Assembly: GCF_031886125.1 (NCBI RefSeq)
Contig: NZ_CP119391.1
Coordinates: 1,860,001-1,924,000, forward strand
Direction of reading: 5' to 3'
Length of the DNA stretch: 64,000 nt
From: Halomonas piscis
Lineage (GTDB): Bacteria; Pseudomonadota; Gammaproteobacteria; Pseudomonadales; Halomonadaceae
A program made the translations under genes and the position numbers. The notes under the pieces were generated by a model, which did no database searches, was not told where the DNA came from, and saw nothing but the letters and a program-made list of their open reading frames with translations. Shown here in pieces: positions 43,484 to 54,020 of the stretch. Numbering within the stretch: position 1 is the first letter of the stretch; the number at the start of each line of letters is the position of its first letter.

Positions 43484-45560
43484 ACGCCGGGGGCTGCCCA
43501 GGCGCCAGCGGCTGGTGGGCCTGTGGCTTCTCCTGAGCGGGGTCAGCCTGGCCGGCGGCGCGCTGTTCGCCGCCTGGCTGGACAGCCGCCTGGGCGCTGC
43601 CGGCTGGGAGCGCGCCGCGCTGTGGCTGGGGTGCTTCTCCGGCGGGGCCACCATTCTGCTCGCCGGGCTGGTGCTCGAGCGCATGCTCTTTACGCCGCTG
43701 CGCCACCTCCAGGCCCAGCTGGCGCGGCTGGTGGCCAGCCCCGACGCCCACGACGAGCGCCCGCCCCGGGGCTGGCTGACCGGGCTGGGGCCGGATCTGG
43801 CCCGGGTGCGGGAAGGCTGGCGCGCCGACCGCGCGCGCCTGGCCGGCGCCCGGGAAGAAGGCGCCCGCGAGGCCGCGGACACTCGCCAGCGGCTGGAGGC
43901 GCTGCTGCAGACCCTGCACACGCCGCTGCTGCTGTGCGACCGCCATCGCCGTATTCTGCTGTTCAACGCCGCCGCCGAGCGCTTTTTCGACGGCGAGCCG
44001 GCGCCGGGGCTGGGCAAGCGGCTGGACACGCTGCTGCCGGCGGCAAGCCTGCAAAGCACCCTCGACCGGCTGCCCGACGACGGCACCCCTCGGGAACTCC
44101 TGCTTCCCTGCGGCGAGCGCTGGCTCAAGGCCGCGCTGCGCCGGGTGGGGCAAAGCGACGGCGAAAGCCTGGTGACCCTCGAGGACGCCACCCGGGCCTG
44201 GCGCACCGAAGTGGGCGTGCGCGCCGAGCTTGCCACCGGGCTTGGCGACCTGCGCCGCCGCGCCGCCAGCCTTGCCGGCGCCGCCGACGCGCTCAAGGCC
44301 CTGGGCACCGCCGACAGCCCCCTGCGTCAGCGGCTGGCCGGCGCCATCGACGAAGACGGCCCGGCGCTTAGCGACAGCATCGCCCGGCTGGGCCGGCTGG
44401 TCGACGACATGCAGCGCCAGGGCGAGCAGCTCTCGCCCATCTGGTCCAACGATTTCTGGCAGGCGCTGGACGAGCGCCTCGACCCTTCGCGCCGACTGAT
44501 CACGCCTGTGGGCATGCCGTCCTGGTTCAAGGGCGACGCCCCGGCGCTGATCGCGCTGCTCGACTCGCTGCTGAGCTACCTTGAAACGCGTCAACCGGCG
44601 GGCGGAGCGGATATCGGCGGCCCCGGCGGCGAATACTTTGAAGGCGAAATCACCCTGGGCAACAAGCAGGTATATCTCGACCTGATCTGGCACGGTAAGG
44701 CCATCCCCGACGGCGACCTGGCCCGCTGGCAGCGTCTGCCGCTGGATACCCTGCCGCTGGCGCCCACCGCGGCCGAAGTGCTGCGCCAGCACGCCAGCGA
44801 CATCTGGAGCCTCACCGACGACGGCGGCAAGCGCGCCCGCCTGCGCCTGCCGCTGCCCGCCGTCGCCCGAGCCGGCCCGCCGGCCCGAGCCGTGCCGCCG
44901 CGGCCGGAGTTTCACGACTTCGGCATTGCCGGACTGCCCTCGCCGGACGAGCCCCGGGCCGGGCTGGCTCTGGCCAGCCTGGACATCGTCGCCTTCGACA
45001 CCGAAACCACCGGGCTTGCCCTGCGCCAGGGCGACACCGTGGTCAGCCTGGGGGCGTGCCGCATCGTCAACGCCCGGGTGCTGGCCGACGACACCTTCGC
45101 CCAGCGGGTCAACCCCGGCCGTCCGATCTCGCCGGAAAGCACCGCCATCCACGGCATCACCGACGCCGACGTCAGCGACGCGCCGCCGCTGAGCGAGGTG
45201 CTCACCGACTTTCGCCACTATCTCGGCGACGCCGTCTTGCTGGCGCACAACGCCTCCTTCGACATGCTCGCCATCAGCCACCAGGGCGTCGAGTTCGCCA
45301 TGCCGGTGCTGGACACCCTGCTGATCTCACGGGCGCTGGACGAAGCCCTGGACGGCCACGACCTGGACAGCCTGGCCGCACGCTACGCCATCGCCTTTCC
45401 CCCGGGCACCCGGCATACGGCGCTGGGCGACGCCCGAGTCACCGCCGCCTTGTGGCTTGCGCTGCTGCCGCGCCTGGAGGCCCGCGGCATCGATACCCTG
45501 GATACGCTGCTGGCCCTGCAGGCCAACGCCATCGACACGGAGGACGCCACCGCGCCATGA
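43470..45560 (+). CDS. Degenerate histidine-kinase-like sensor fused to a DEDDh 3'-5' exonuclease
   Basis: A 696-residue fusion. Two membrane helices (about 15-37 and 47-72) are followed by a coiled coil and a PAS-like domain near 150-230 ([20 protein letters not shown]). Next is a helical region resembling a dimerisation domain but without the phosphoacceptor His. Residues about 350-460 end in [23 protein letters not shown], resembling a kinase ATPase domain without its Asn box. Residues about 503-690 are a DnaQ-like exonuclease: FDTETTG (Asp, Glu), HNASFDML (Asp), HTALGDARV (His, Asp), all catalytic residues present. Related exonuclease genes occur beside acetate-sensor clusters in other bacteria. 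The start overlaps the receiver gene. Confidence 0.85.
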   Translation: MTRRERRGLPRRQRLVGLWLLLSGVSLAGGALFAAWLDSRLGAAGWERAALWLGCFSGGATILLAGLVLERMLFTPLRHLQAQLARLVASPDAHDERPPRGWLTGLGPDLARVREGWRADRARLAGAREEGAREAADTRQRLEALLQTLHTPLLLCDRHRRILLFNAAAERFFDGEPAPGLGKRLDTLLPAASLQSTLDRLPDDGTPRELLLPCGERWLKAALRRVGQSDGESLVTLEDATRAWRTEVGVRAELATGLGDLRRRAASLAGAADALKALGTADSPLRQRLAGAIDEDGPALSDSIARLGRLVDDMQRQGEQLSPIWSNDFWQALDERLDPSRRLITPVGMPSWFKGDAPALIALLDSLLSYLETRQPAGGADIGGPGGEYFEGEITLGNKQVYLDLIWHGKAIPDGDLARWQRLPLDTLPLAPTAAEVLRQHASDIWSLTDDGGKRARLRLPLPAVARAGPPARAVPPRPEFHDFGIAGLPSPDEPRAGLALASLDIVAFDTETTGLALRQGDTVVSLGACRIVNARVLADDTFAQRVNPGRPISPESTAIHGITDADVSDAPPLSEVLTDFRHYLGDAVLLAHNASFDMLAISHQGVEFAMPVLDTLLISRALDEALDGHDLDSLAARYAIAFPPGTRHTALGDARVTAALWLALLPRLEARGIDTLDTLLALQANAIDTEDATAP

Positions 45561-45784
45561 CCACGCCGCTACGCCATCGTGCCCGCCACAGCGAGCGCCT
45601 GACCGCGCTAATCGTCACCGCGGCGGTGCTGTTCTGCCCGCCGCTGCTGCTGGTCATCGACCGGCTGCCCTCGGCCACCGGCATCTGGCTTTTGCTCTAT
45701 CTGTTTATCGCCTGGGCGGTGGTGATCGGCCTTGCCGCCTGGCTGCAGGAAAGCCGCAGGGCCTCCGGGAAAGGCAGGCGCTAG
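45557..45784 (+). CDS. Small two-helix membrane protein in the CrbS-like operon
   Basis: A 75-residue protein with two hydrophobic helices (LTALIVTAAVLFCPPLLLVI and WLLLYLFIAWAVVIGLAAWL) and basic ends. Its ATG overlaps the exonuclease stop (ATGA), and the kinase gene starts 3 bases after its TAG, so it is translationally embedded in the operon. It probably acts as the small partner of the symporter-like part of the downstream kinase, as DUF4212-type proteins do for acetate permeases. Family assignment uncertain. Confidence 0.75.
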   Translation: MTTPLRHRARHSERLTALIVTAAVLFCPPLLLVIDRLPSATGIWLLLYLFIAWAVVIGLAAWLQESRRASGKGRR

Positions 45785-45787
45785 GCC

Positions 45788-48541
45788 GTGCGCAACGATA
45801 TCGTCGTTCTCGCCGTCGCCTTCGGCTACCTGGCGCTGCTGTTCGTGGTGGCCGCCTGGGGCGACCGCCGCGCCGAGGTCGGCCGTTCGGCCATCGGCTC
45901 GCCGACGGTGTACGCGCTGTCCATCGCGGTGTACTGCACCGCCTGGACGTTTTACGGCAGCGTCGGGCGAGCCTCGGCCCAGGGGCCGCATTTCCTGCTG
46001 ATCTATCTGGGGCCGACGCTTGCCATGCTCGCCGCGCCCTTTGTCATCCGCAAGATGGTGCGCATCGCCGCCCGCCAGCGGATCACCTCGATTGCCGACT
46101 TTATCAGCGCCCGCTACGGCAAGAGCGCCGGGCTCGGCGCCGTGGTCGCGCTGATGGCGCTGATCAGCAGCACGCCCTACATCGCCCTGCAGCTCAAGGC
46201 CATTACCGTCAGCCACGCGGTGCTGATGAACTACCCCGCCTCCGCGGACCTGGCCGTGGAAGAGGCGCACTTCTGGATCGACAAGTCGTTCTGGGTAGCG
46301 CTGGTGCTGGCGGTGTTCATCATCCTCTTCGGCACCCGCCACCTGGACGCCAGCGAGCGCCACGAAGGCATGGTCGCGGCCATCGCGCTTGAGTCGCTGG
46401 TCAAGCTGGTGGCGTTTCTCGCCGTGGGCATCTTCGTGGTGTTCGTGATGTTCCAGGGTCCCCTGGACCTGCTCGGCCGGGTGGCCAATACGCCGGAGCT
46501 CTCCCGGGTGCTGGGGCTCGAGCAGGTGCCGGGGGGCGCCACCGGCTGGGTGGGCGTGCTGATTCTTGCGGTGCTGGCGTTTCTCACCCTGCCGCGGCAG
46601 TTTCAGGTGCTGGTGGTGGAAAACGTCGACGAAACCCATATCGACCGCGCCAGCTGGGTGTTCCCGCTGTACCTGCTGCTGATCAACCTCTTCGTGGTGC
46701 CCATTGCCCTTGCCGGGCTGCTGCTGGGCAGCGAGGGTGCCGATCCGGACAGCTTCGTGCTGACCCTGCCGCTATCCGCGGGCGCCGAGGCGCTGCCGCT
46801 ATTGGTGTTCATCGGCGGGCTCTCCGCGGCCACTGGGATGATGATCGTCGAGACCATTGCGCTGTCGACCATGGTCAGCAACCAGCTGATCATGCCTTTG
46901 CTGCTGCGCTTTGACCGCCTGCACCTGAGCGGCTCGGGCCGGCTTGCCGCCTGGCTTCTGGGCATTCGCCGGGTGGCCATCGTGGCGATTCTGCTGCTGG
47001 GCTACGTGTATCACGCGCTGATCGGCGACGCCTACACCCTGGTGACCATTGGCCTGGTGTCCTTTGTCGGCGCGGCGCAGTTCGCCCCGGCGCTGCTGAT
47101 CGGCCTCTACTGGCGCGTCGCCACCCGGGCGGGGGCGCTCTGGGGGCTCGTGGCCGGCTTTTTCCTCTGGGGCTACACCCTGCTGCTGCCGGGCTTTGCC
47201 CAGTCCGGCTGGATCGACATCGCGCTGATCGAACAGGGCCCCTGGGGCCTTGGCTGGCTCAACCCCTACGCGCTGTTTGGCCTGGACGGCTGGGACATCT
47301 ACACCCACGGGCTGCTCTGGAGCCTGCTGGCCAACGTGGGGCTATACGTCGGGATATCGCTCTTTACCCGGCCCACGGCGCTGGAGCAGACCCAGGCGGC
47401 GCTGTTCACCGAGGCGCTGCATCCCAACCTCCCCAGCGCCTCGCTGTGGCAGGGGCAAACCACCCAGGGGGAGCTTGGCGAACTGCTGCGCCGCTACCTG
47501 GGCGAAGCCGCCATCCGCCGGGTGTTCGCCGACGCCGGCGACGGCCACGCCGGCGACAGCCGGGAAGCCTCGCACCGGCTGATCACCCGCGCCGAGCAGG
47601 CGCTCGCCGGGTCGCTGGGCAACGCCTCGGCCAGGGTGCTGATCAATTCCGTGGTGCGCGGCGAAGCGCTGGACATGGCGTCCATTCTCAGCATTCTCGA
47701 CACCACCTCCCAGGCGCTGGAGTATAACCGCCGGCTGGAACAGAAGTCCGCCGAGCTGGAGCGCGCCAGCGCCGCCCTGCGCCGGGCCAACGCGCGCCTG
47801 CGCGAGCTCGACCGGCTCAAGGACGAGTTCATCGCCATGGTCAGCCACGAGCTGCGCACGCCGCTGACCTCGATCCGCGCCTTCGCCGAAATCCTCAACG
47901 ACGAGGACGCCATGGACGCCGACAAGCGCCGCCACTTTCTCGGCGTCATCGTCCACGAAAGCCAGCGGCTATCGCGCCTGATCGAGGAAATCCTCGATCT
48001 CGCCCGGCTGGAAAGCGGGCGGCTGACGCTCAACCCCGAACGGCTGGACCTCGCGCTTTTGGCCCGGCGCAGCGTGGACGCCGTGACCCAGCTGCACCGC
48101 GAACAGGGCATTGCGCTGACAACGGAGCTGGACAGCGGCCCGGCCATGGTCACAGGCGACGCCGACCGGCTGGAGCAGGTCATCATCAACCTGCTGGATA
48201 ACGCCGGCAAGTTTGCCGACCGCGAAGCCCCTCGGGTGCTGATACGCCTGGCGCCGCATAAGGATCGCTACCGCCTGAGCGTGGAAGACAACGGCCCGGG
48301 CATCGGCCCCGAGGAGCGCGAGCGGGTATTCGACAAGTTCCACCAGCTCGAACGCGGCGGCGACGCCCTTGGCCGCCCCCGGGGCAGCGGGCTGGGGCTG
48401 GCCATCAGCCGGGGGATCATCGCCCACCTGGGCGGCCGGCTGTGGGCCGACGAAAGCCGGCACCTGGGCGGCGCCTGCCTGACCCTGGAGCTACCCGGCA
48501 GCGCCGACGAGGCGCCTGCCGAAGCGCCCGCCTCTCACTGA
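45788..48541 (+). CDS. CrbS-like sodium:solute symporter/histidine kinase fusion
   Basis: A 917-residue membrane sensor starting with GTG. Residues about 1-510 are a 13-helix SSS (SLC5-type) transporter domain (SIAVYCTAWTFYGSVGRAS, ISSTPYIALQLKAI, GGLSAATGMMIVETIALSTM). A linker and coiled coil follow, then a complete kinase core: phosphoacceptor His near residue 687 (VSHELRTPLTS), N box (IINLLDNAGKF), G1 DNGPGIG, F box and G2 GSGLGLAISRG. CrbS/MxtR kinases of this shape control acetyl-CoA synthetase and the acetate switch through the CrbR/ErdR regulator in Vibrio and Pseudomonas. No LuxR-type CrbR is present here; the receiver at 43100 is the nearest partner. It ends tail-to-tail with the HlyU-like gene, overlapping by 7 bases. 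Confidence 0.92.
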   Translation: MRNDIVVLAVAFGYLALLFVVAAWGDRRAEVGRSAIGSPTVYALSIAVYCTAWTFYGSVGRASAQGPHFLLIYLGPTLAMLAAPFVIRKMVRIAARQRITSIADFISARYGKSAGLGAVVALMALISSTPYIALQLKAITVSHAVLMNYPASADLAVEEAHFWIDKSFWVALVLAVFIILFGTRHLDASERHEGMVAAIALESLVKLVAFLAVGIFVVFVMFQGPLDLLGRVANTPELSRVLGLEQVPGGATGWVGVLILAVLAFLTLPRQFQVLVVENVDETHIDRASWVFPLYLLLINLFVVPIALAGLLLGSEGADPDSFVLTLPLSAGAEALPLLVFIGGLSAATGMMIVETIALSTMVSNQLIMPLLLRFDRLHLSGSGRLAAWLLGIRRVAIVAILLLGYVYHALIGDAYTLVTIGLVSFVGAAQFAPALLIGLYWRVATRAGALWGLVAGFFLWGYTLLLPGFAQSGWIDIALIEQGPWGLGWLNPYALFGLDGWDIYTHGLLWSLLANVGLYVGISLFTRPTALEQTQAALFTEALHPNLPSASLWQGQTTQGELGELLRRYLGEAAIRRVFADAGDGHAGDSREASHRLITRAEQALAGSLGNASARVLINSVVRGEALDMASILSILDTTSQALEYNRRLEQKSAELERASAALRRANARLRELDRLKDEFIAMVSHELRTPLTSIRAFAEILNDEDAMDADKRRHFLGVIVHESQRLSRLIEEILDLARLESGRLTLNPERLDLALLARRSVDAVTQLHREQGIALTTELDSGPAMVTGDADRLEQVIINLLDNAGKFADREAPRVLIRLAPHKDRYRLSVEDNGPGIGPEERERVFDKFHQLERGGDALGRPRGSGLGLAISRGIIAHLGGRLWADESRHLGGACLTLELPGSADEAPAEAPASH

Positions 48542-48867
48542 TCGTCGGTAGCGTCGCGGCGGGAGTCAGGCCCGAACATGGCCTCGCCGGTTTCGTCGAT
48601 AAAGCGCTGCGCCTTGCTCACCATCATGGCATCGCAGGCCTCGCGGTCGGGCAGCACGTCGGAGCGCTCGAAGCCGTGTTCGAGCGCTTCGCCCTCTTCC
48701 CGGGGCAGCTGGATCACGCCGCTGACGCGAAACCGGCCGTCCTCGACCACGGGTCGGGAAATGATCCGGTAGCCCCGGTACTCGACCGGCTCGGCGGGCG
48801 CCGGGCCGGTCGACTGACCCGCACGCTCGGCGCTGCCGAACAGGCCGGAAAACAGTTTTTTCAGCAT
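48535..48867 (-). CDS. HlyU-family protein
   Basis: A 110-residue protein. After the family start MLKKLFSGLFG it has YRGYRIISRPVVEDGRFRVSGVI and then ERSDVLPDREACDAMMVSKAQRFID, matching the short HlyU Pfam family as I remember it. These proteins are annotated as transcriptional regulators but lack a recognisable helix-turn-helix, and their role is poorly known. This is not the ArsR-type HlyU of Vibrio. It lies between the kinase operon and argG with its own ribosome site (GGGAGG). Confidence 0.75.
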   Translation of the reverse strand: MLKKLFSGLFGSAERAGQSTGPAPAEPVEYRGYRIISRPVVEDGRFRVSGVIQLPREEGEALEHGFERSDVLPDREACDAMMVSKAQRFIDETGEAMFGPDSRRDATDDQ

Positions 48868-48896
48868 GACTCCCTCCCGCCTGACGGGCGCCGTGA

Positions 48897-50117
<1,221 letters not shown>

Positions 50118-50322
50118 CGTGTGCTCCTCGTGAAAAACGGATCAAGACAAACCCCAAGTATAGCGCCCCGGGCCGCCTGCGAATACCACCGGCGGCCTGC
50201 GTATAAAGCGCCGGGAAAAAGCTGCTAGAATCGGCCTGTTTCGATCCGCCACCGTCGCCGGTTTGCGGCTTGGTGTCACCCGCCATTCACCCCGCTACCC
50301 ATCTGCCAATCAGGAGTACTGC

Positions 50323-50997
50323 ATGAGCGAGGCTATTGCTCGCGATTTGATGTCCCGGCGTTTTCGCAGCTATTTGCCGGTCGTGGTCGACCTGGAAACC
50401 GGCGGCTTTGACGCCACAGGCGATGCGCTGCTGGAAATCGCGGCGGTAACGCTCACCATGGATCCGGACGGCAACCTCTTGCCCGAAGCGACCTACGCCC
50501 ACCATATTCGCCCCTTCGAGGGGGCCAACGTGGAACAGGCGGCGCTGGATTTCACCGGCATTCGCCTCGACGACCCGCTGCGCCAGCAGGTGGCCATGGA
50601 AGAATGCCAGGCGCTGGGCGACATTTTTCGTCCGATTCGCAAGTCGATCAAGTCGCACGGCTGCACCCGGGCGATTCTCGTCGGCCACAACGCCGCCTTT
50701 GACCACGGCTTTTTGAACGCCGCGGTCAACCGCTGCGGCATCAAGCGCAACCCCTTTCACCCGTTCTCCAGCTTCGATACGGCGTCCCTGGCGGGCCTGG
50801 TCTACGGCCAGACGGTCCTGGCCCGCGCCTGCCGGGCGGCGGGTATCGAGTTCGACAACAAGTCGGCCCATTCGGCGCGCTACGACACCGAGCGCACCGC
50901 GGAGCTGTTCTGCGCCATGGTCAACCGCTACAAGGATCTGGGCGGCTGGCGGCTGGCCCAGCAGGAGCAGGACATGGACACGGACAGCGCCGAGTAG
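50323..50997 (+). CDS. rnt: Ribonuclease T
   Basis: A 224-residue DEDDh 3'-5' exoribonuclease that trims the 3' ends of tRNA and other stable RNAs. Catalytic motifs: VVVDLETGGFD (Asp, Glu), GHNAAFDHGFLN (Asp) and HSARYDTERTAELF (His, Asp). Start at 50323 with CAGGAG 6 bases upstream; the frame extends further upstream without a ribosome site. Length fits the E. coli enzyme (215). Confidence 0.96.
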   Translation: MSEAIARDLMSRRFRSYLPVVVDLETGGFDATGDALLEIAAVTLTMDPDGNLLPEATYAHHIRPFEGANVEQAALDFTGIRLDDPLRQQVAMEECQALGDIFRPIRKSIKSHGCTRAILVGHNAAFDHGFLNAAVNRCGIKRNPFHPFSSFDTASLAGLVYGQTVLARACRAAGIEFDNKSAHSARYDTERTAELFCAMVNRYKDLGGWRLAQQEQDMDTDSAE

Positions 50998-51126
50998 GCC
51001 CGCGGGGCGGATGCAGCCGCCGGCGCTTTGCGCTAGAATTCGCCACCGTTAATTAATGTTGCCGTCTCCGGGGAGCCTTGCCGCCCCGGCGTTTTTTCGT
51101 CTCGCTTCAGGAGTTCCACCGTTTCC

Positions 51127-52386
51127 ATGGCCCAGCACAACGCTTTTTACGCCCAGTCCGGAGGCGTCACCGCCGTCATCAACGCCAGCGCCTGCGGCGT
51201 GATCGAAGCCTGCCGCGAAGCGCCGGAGCACATCGGCAAGGTCTACGCCGGGCGTAACGGCATCATCGGCGCGCTGACCGAGGATCTGATCGACGTCAGC
51301 CAGGAAAGCGACGAAACCATCGCCGCGCTGCGCCATACCCCGGGCGGCGCCTTCGGCTCCTGCCGCTACAAGCTCAAGGATATCGACACCCACCGCGCCC
51401 AGTACGAGCGGCTGATCGAGGTGTTCAAGGCCCACGACATCCGCTACTTCTTCTACAACGGCGGCGGCGACAGCGCCGATACCTGCCTCAAGGTCTCCCA
51501 GCTCTCCGAGAAGATGGGCTACCCGCTGACCGCCATCCACGTGCCCAAGACCGTGGACAACGACCTGCCGATTACCGACTGCTCGCCGGGCTTTGGCAGC
51601 GTGGCCAAGTACATTGCCACCTCGACCCTGGAAGCGTCGCTGGACATCGCCTCCATGTGCGCCACCTCGACCAAGGTGTTCGTGCTCGAGGTCATGGGCC
51701 GCCACGCCGGCTGGATCGCCGCCGCCGGCGGGCTTGCCGGCCAGGGCGAAGGCGAACCGCCGCACGTCATCATCTTCCCCGAGATCGCCTTCGACCGCGA
51801 GGCGGTGATGGCCAGGGTGGAGTACTGCGTCAGAGAATACGGCTACTGCGTGATGGTGGTCTCCGAAGGCGCGCGCTACGAAGACGGCACTTTCCTCGCC
51901 GATGCCGGCAACACCGACGCCTTCGGCCACCGCCAGCTCGGCGGCGTGGCGCCGACGGTGGCGGGCATGGTCAAGCAGGACCTGGGCTACAAGTATCACT
52001 GGGCCGTGGCCGACTATCTTCAGCGCGCCGCCCGCCATCTGGCGTCCAAGACCGACGTCGAGCAGGCCTACGCCGTGGGCCGCGAGGCGGTGGCCCTGGC
52101 GCTGGCGGGCAAGAACTCAATGATGCCGGCGATTCGCCGCCTCTCGCCGTCGCCCTACCAGTGGGACGTCATCTCGGCCCCGCTCGCCAAGATTGCCAAC
52201 CGGGAAACCTTCATGCCCCGGGATTTCATCAGCGAGAACGGCTTTGGCATCACCCAGGCCTGCCGCGATCATCTCTCGCCGCTGATTCAGGGCGAGGACT
52301 TCCCCCCGTTCAAAAACGGCCTGCCCGTGGTGGCCAAACCCCGGCTGGAAAAGGTGGATAAGCGCCTGCCCGAGTTTACGCTGTAA
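51127..52386 (+). CDS. 6-phosphofructokinase, probably PPi-dependent
   Basis: A 419-residue PfkA-superfamily enzyme converting fructose-6-phosphate to the bisphosphate. Two positions that separate PPi- from ATP-dependent enzymes favour PPi: Asp rather than Gly in YNGGGDSADTC (GGxDS) and Lys in VPKTVDNDLPITD (ATP enzymes have Gly-Thr here). Fructose-6-phosphate contacts MGRHAGWIAAAGG and EGARYEDG are present. PPi enzymes are reversible and can serve gluconeogenesis and the pentose pathway. A soluble pyrophosphatase gene lies 3.6 kb away. It stands alone with about 130 bp upstream. Activity should be tested, since cofactor calls from sequence can fail. Confidence 0.9.
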   Translation: MAQHNAFYAQSGGVTAVINASACGVIEACREAPEHIGKVYAGRNGIIGALTEDLIDVSQESDETIAALRHTPGGAFGSCRYKLKDIDTHRAQYERLIEVFKAHDIRYFFYNGGGDSADTCLKVSQLSEKMGYPLTAIHVPKTVDNDLPITDCSPGFGSVAKYIATSTLEASLDIASMCATSTKVFVLEVMGRHAGWIAAAGGLAGQGEGEPPHVIIFPEIAFDREAVMARVEYCVREYGYCVMVVSEGARYEDGTFLADAGNTDAFGHRQLGGVAPTVAGMVKQDLGYKYHWAVADYLQRAARHLASKTDVEQAYAVGREAVALALAGKNSMMPAIRRLSPSPYQWDVISAPLAKIANRETFMPRDFISENGFGITQACRDHLSPLIQGEDFPPFKNGLPVVAKPRLEKVDKRLPEFTL

Positions 52387-52513
52387 CACAGGCCAGGCGG
52401 GCCTGCGGCCCGCATCGCCCGGCAAAGCCGGCCTCCCACAAAACCCTGCATAGCCGGCCACGGCGGGCATATCGCTGACGCTCGCCGATAACCGACAGCG
52501 GGGTGCCCCCCTG

Positions 52514-52522
52514 TGTCATTGC
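52514..52522. repeat. Left remnant of a REP-like palindrome split by the third IS
   Basis: GTCATTGCG immediately left of the IS end. Joined to the sequence right of the IS (AGCGTAGCGAAGCAATCTCG at about 53915) it recreates the REP-like arm GTCATTGCGAGCG...AAGCAATCTCGG. The 130 bp between the pfk stop (52386) and this point contain a GC-rich inverted repeat (GCGGGCCTGCGGCCCGC) and no gene. Confidence 0.6.
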
Positions 52523-52540
52523 GTATAGGGACTCCTCCCC

Positions 52541-52792
52541 GGTTGCAAGCCTCGAAAGCCTGAAAAACACAGCCGATGCGTGCGTATAGTCGGTCTTTAT
52601 ACGGGGTCGCTATCCCCTGACCCTGATGAACGTCGCGCACCTTCTCTCCTCAACGAGCATTAGGCCTTTCAGCCATCGCAATGATCAGGTTTTGAGAAGG
52701 TCGGTCTGACCTGTTTTTCATCCCTCGTGGCTCGGCAACAAGGTGATGGCACTAGCGTGCCAGCATCCCCTGTACTGGTGGCCAACCGGCCA
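52541..52792 (-). ncRNA. Candidate bridge/seek RNA region of the third IS110-family element
   Basis: Non-coding segment between the transposase stop and the inverted repeat, read on the minus strand. It contains GGTCGGTCTGACCTG on the plus strand, resembling AGCCGGTCTGACCCG in the ends of the other two elements, which may be a conserved structural piece. Structure not folded; the call is by position. Confidence 0.42.
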
Positions 52793-53836
52793 TCAGCACT
52801 GGAATTCGGTGTCTACATAATCCGCCCGGTACGTCGTGTTGCCGTGCAGCAGCGCCCAGGCCACTCGCACGGTTTTGTTGGCCAGGGCAACGGCCGCCTT
52901 GTTCTTGCCCACGCGGTCGACCAGCGCTCTCAGCCAGTGGCTTTTGCTGTCCTGCTTGTCGCCCAGCCGCTGGATTACCGAATGCGCCCCGCGGATCAGC
53001 GCGGCCTTGAGGGAGAGCTGGCCGGTTCGGCCTATCCCCGTCATGGCCACCTTGCCGCCGCTGCTGAACTGGCGCGGTGTCAGGCCCAGGTAGGCCGACG
53101 CCTGTCGTCCTTTGCTGAACGCCTTGCCGTTACCCAGGGCGCTGTAGAGCTGGGTGGCAACGACGGGGCCGACGCCTTCCACGGCCTGCAGCCGCTGACA
53201 CGCCGGAATGGCGCGGCTCAGCTGCTCCATTTGCTTGTCCAGGCGGTGAATGCGCTCATTTTGATGGTCCAGCTCGGCCATTTGGTCGGCCAGCAGCTCG
53301 CGTATCGTGAACGTCAGTTCGTTCTCCGCGTCCTCCAGCACACGCCACAGGGTCCGCTTCAGGGCCGCCTGACCGCGCCCGGAGACAATGCCGTATTCCT
53401 GCAGCAGGCCATGTACCTGGTTGATCAGCTGGGTGCGCTGTTTGATGTAACGATCTCGGATGCGATGCAGGCTCTGCAGGTCCTGCTGCTCCAGGTTTTT
53501 CTGAGGCACAAAACGCATGTGGGGTCGCAACCCGGCCTCCACGATCGCCAGCGCATCGTTGGCATCGGTCTTATGCCCCTTGCGAAACGGGGTGACAAAC
53601 TGCGGTGCAATAAGCCGTACCTCATGCCCCATGGCCTGGAACTGCCGCGACCAGTGATGCGAGCCGCCGCAGGCCTCCATGAAGACGCGACAGCTTGGCT
53701 GACGCCGCAGGTAATCCAGCAGCTCCGCGCGCTTCAGCACTTTGTTGGTACGAACGCGTTGTTGACGGGTATTCACGATGCACACCTGAAACGCCTGCTT
53801 TGCCAAATCAATGCCAATCGCCGTATGCTGGTTCAT
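52793..53836 (-). CDS. IS110-family transposase (IS1111 group), intact
   Basis: A 347-residue DEDD recombinase. TAIGIDLAKQAFQVCIVNTR carries the first catalytic Asp; MEACGGSHHWSRQF and GHKTDANDALAIVEAG follow. The coiled-coil spacer precedes VEGVGPVVATQLYSALGNG, and the C-terminal domain has QASAYLGLTPRQFSSGGKV and GIGRTGQLSLKAALIRGA. No disabling lesion. It shares only family-level similarity with the transposase at 12633. Its target, a REP-like palindrome, is a known preference of some family members. Confidence 0.93.
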   Translation of the reverse strand: MNQHTAIGIDLAKQAFQVCIVNTRQQRVRTNKVLKRAELLDYLRRQPSCRVFMEACGGSHHWSRQFQAMGHEVRLIAPQFVTPFRKGHKTDANDALAIVEAGLRPHMRFVPQKNLEQQDLQSLHRIRDRYIKQRTQLINQVHGLLQEYGIVSGRGQAALKRTLWRVLEDAENELTFTIRELLADQMAELDHQNERIHRLDKQMEQLSRAIPACQRLQAVEGVGPVVATQLYSALGNGKAFSKGRQASAYLGLTPRQFSSGGKVAMTGIGRTGQLSLKAALIRGAHSVIQRLGDKQDSKSHWLRALVDRVGKNKAAVALANKTVRVAWALLHGNTTYRADYVDTEFQC

Positions 53837-53910
53837 GACTCTTCCCCCTCTTTTGGTGGTCTCAACGCCATTCTGCCCGATGAGGCATCGGAGTGGGGAG
53901 GAGTCCCTTT

Positions 53911-53993
53911 CATTGAGCGTAGCGAAGCAATCTCGGGGTTTCCCGCTACCCGCCGATTAAAACCGAGATCGCTTCGCTGGCGCTCGCGATGAC
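53911..53993. repeat. REP-like palindrome beside the third IS
   Basis: Arms GAGCGTAGCGAAGCAATCTC (about 53915-53934) and CCGAGATCGCTTCGCTGGCG...GATGAC (53963-53993) separated by a loop of about 26 bases. Same family as the palindromes inside the 153-bp repeats at 5.2 and 10.7 kb. Confidence 0.75.
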
Positions 53994-54020
53994 GCCTGGC
54001 GAGAAGCAGCGTCATATCCC

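Larger units (their letters stand above)
52527..53908 (-). mobile_element. IS110-family element, third and unrelated copy
   Basis: An element of about 1.38 kb with subterminal inverted repeats AGGGACTCCTCCCC (52527-52540) and GGGGAGGAGTCCCT (53895-53908), a perfect 14-bp match. The transposase (52793-53836) is on the minus strand, and about 250 bp of non-coding DNA lies downstream of its stop, where the guide RNA would be. It is a different lineage from the copies at 5.7 and 11-13.8 kb. The flanks show insertion inside a REP-like palindrome. No target duplication is clear, as usual for this family. Confidence 0.82.

Noticed and set aside
52793..53836. The third IS110-family element as another copy of the 5.7/11-13.8 kb element
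   Set aside because: The transposase differs throughout and the inverted repeats are unrelated (GGGGAGGAGTCCCT against GGACGGGTCCAT).
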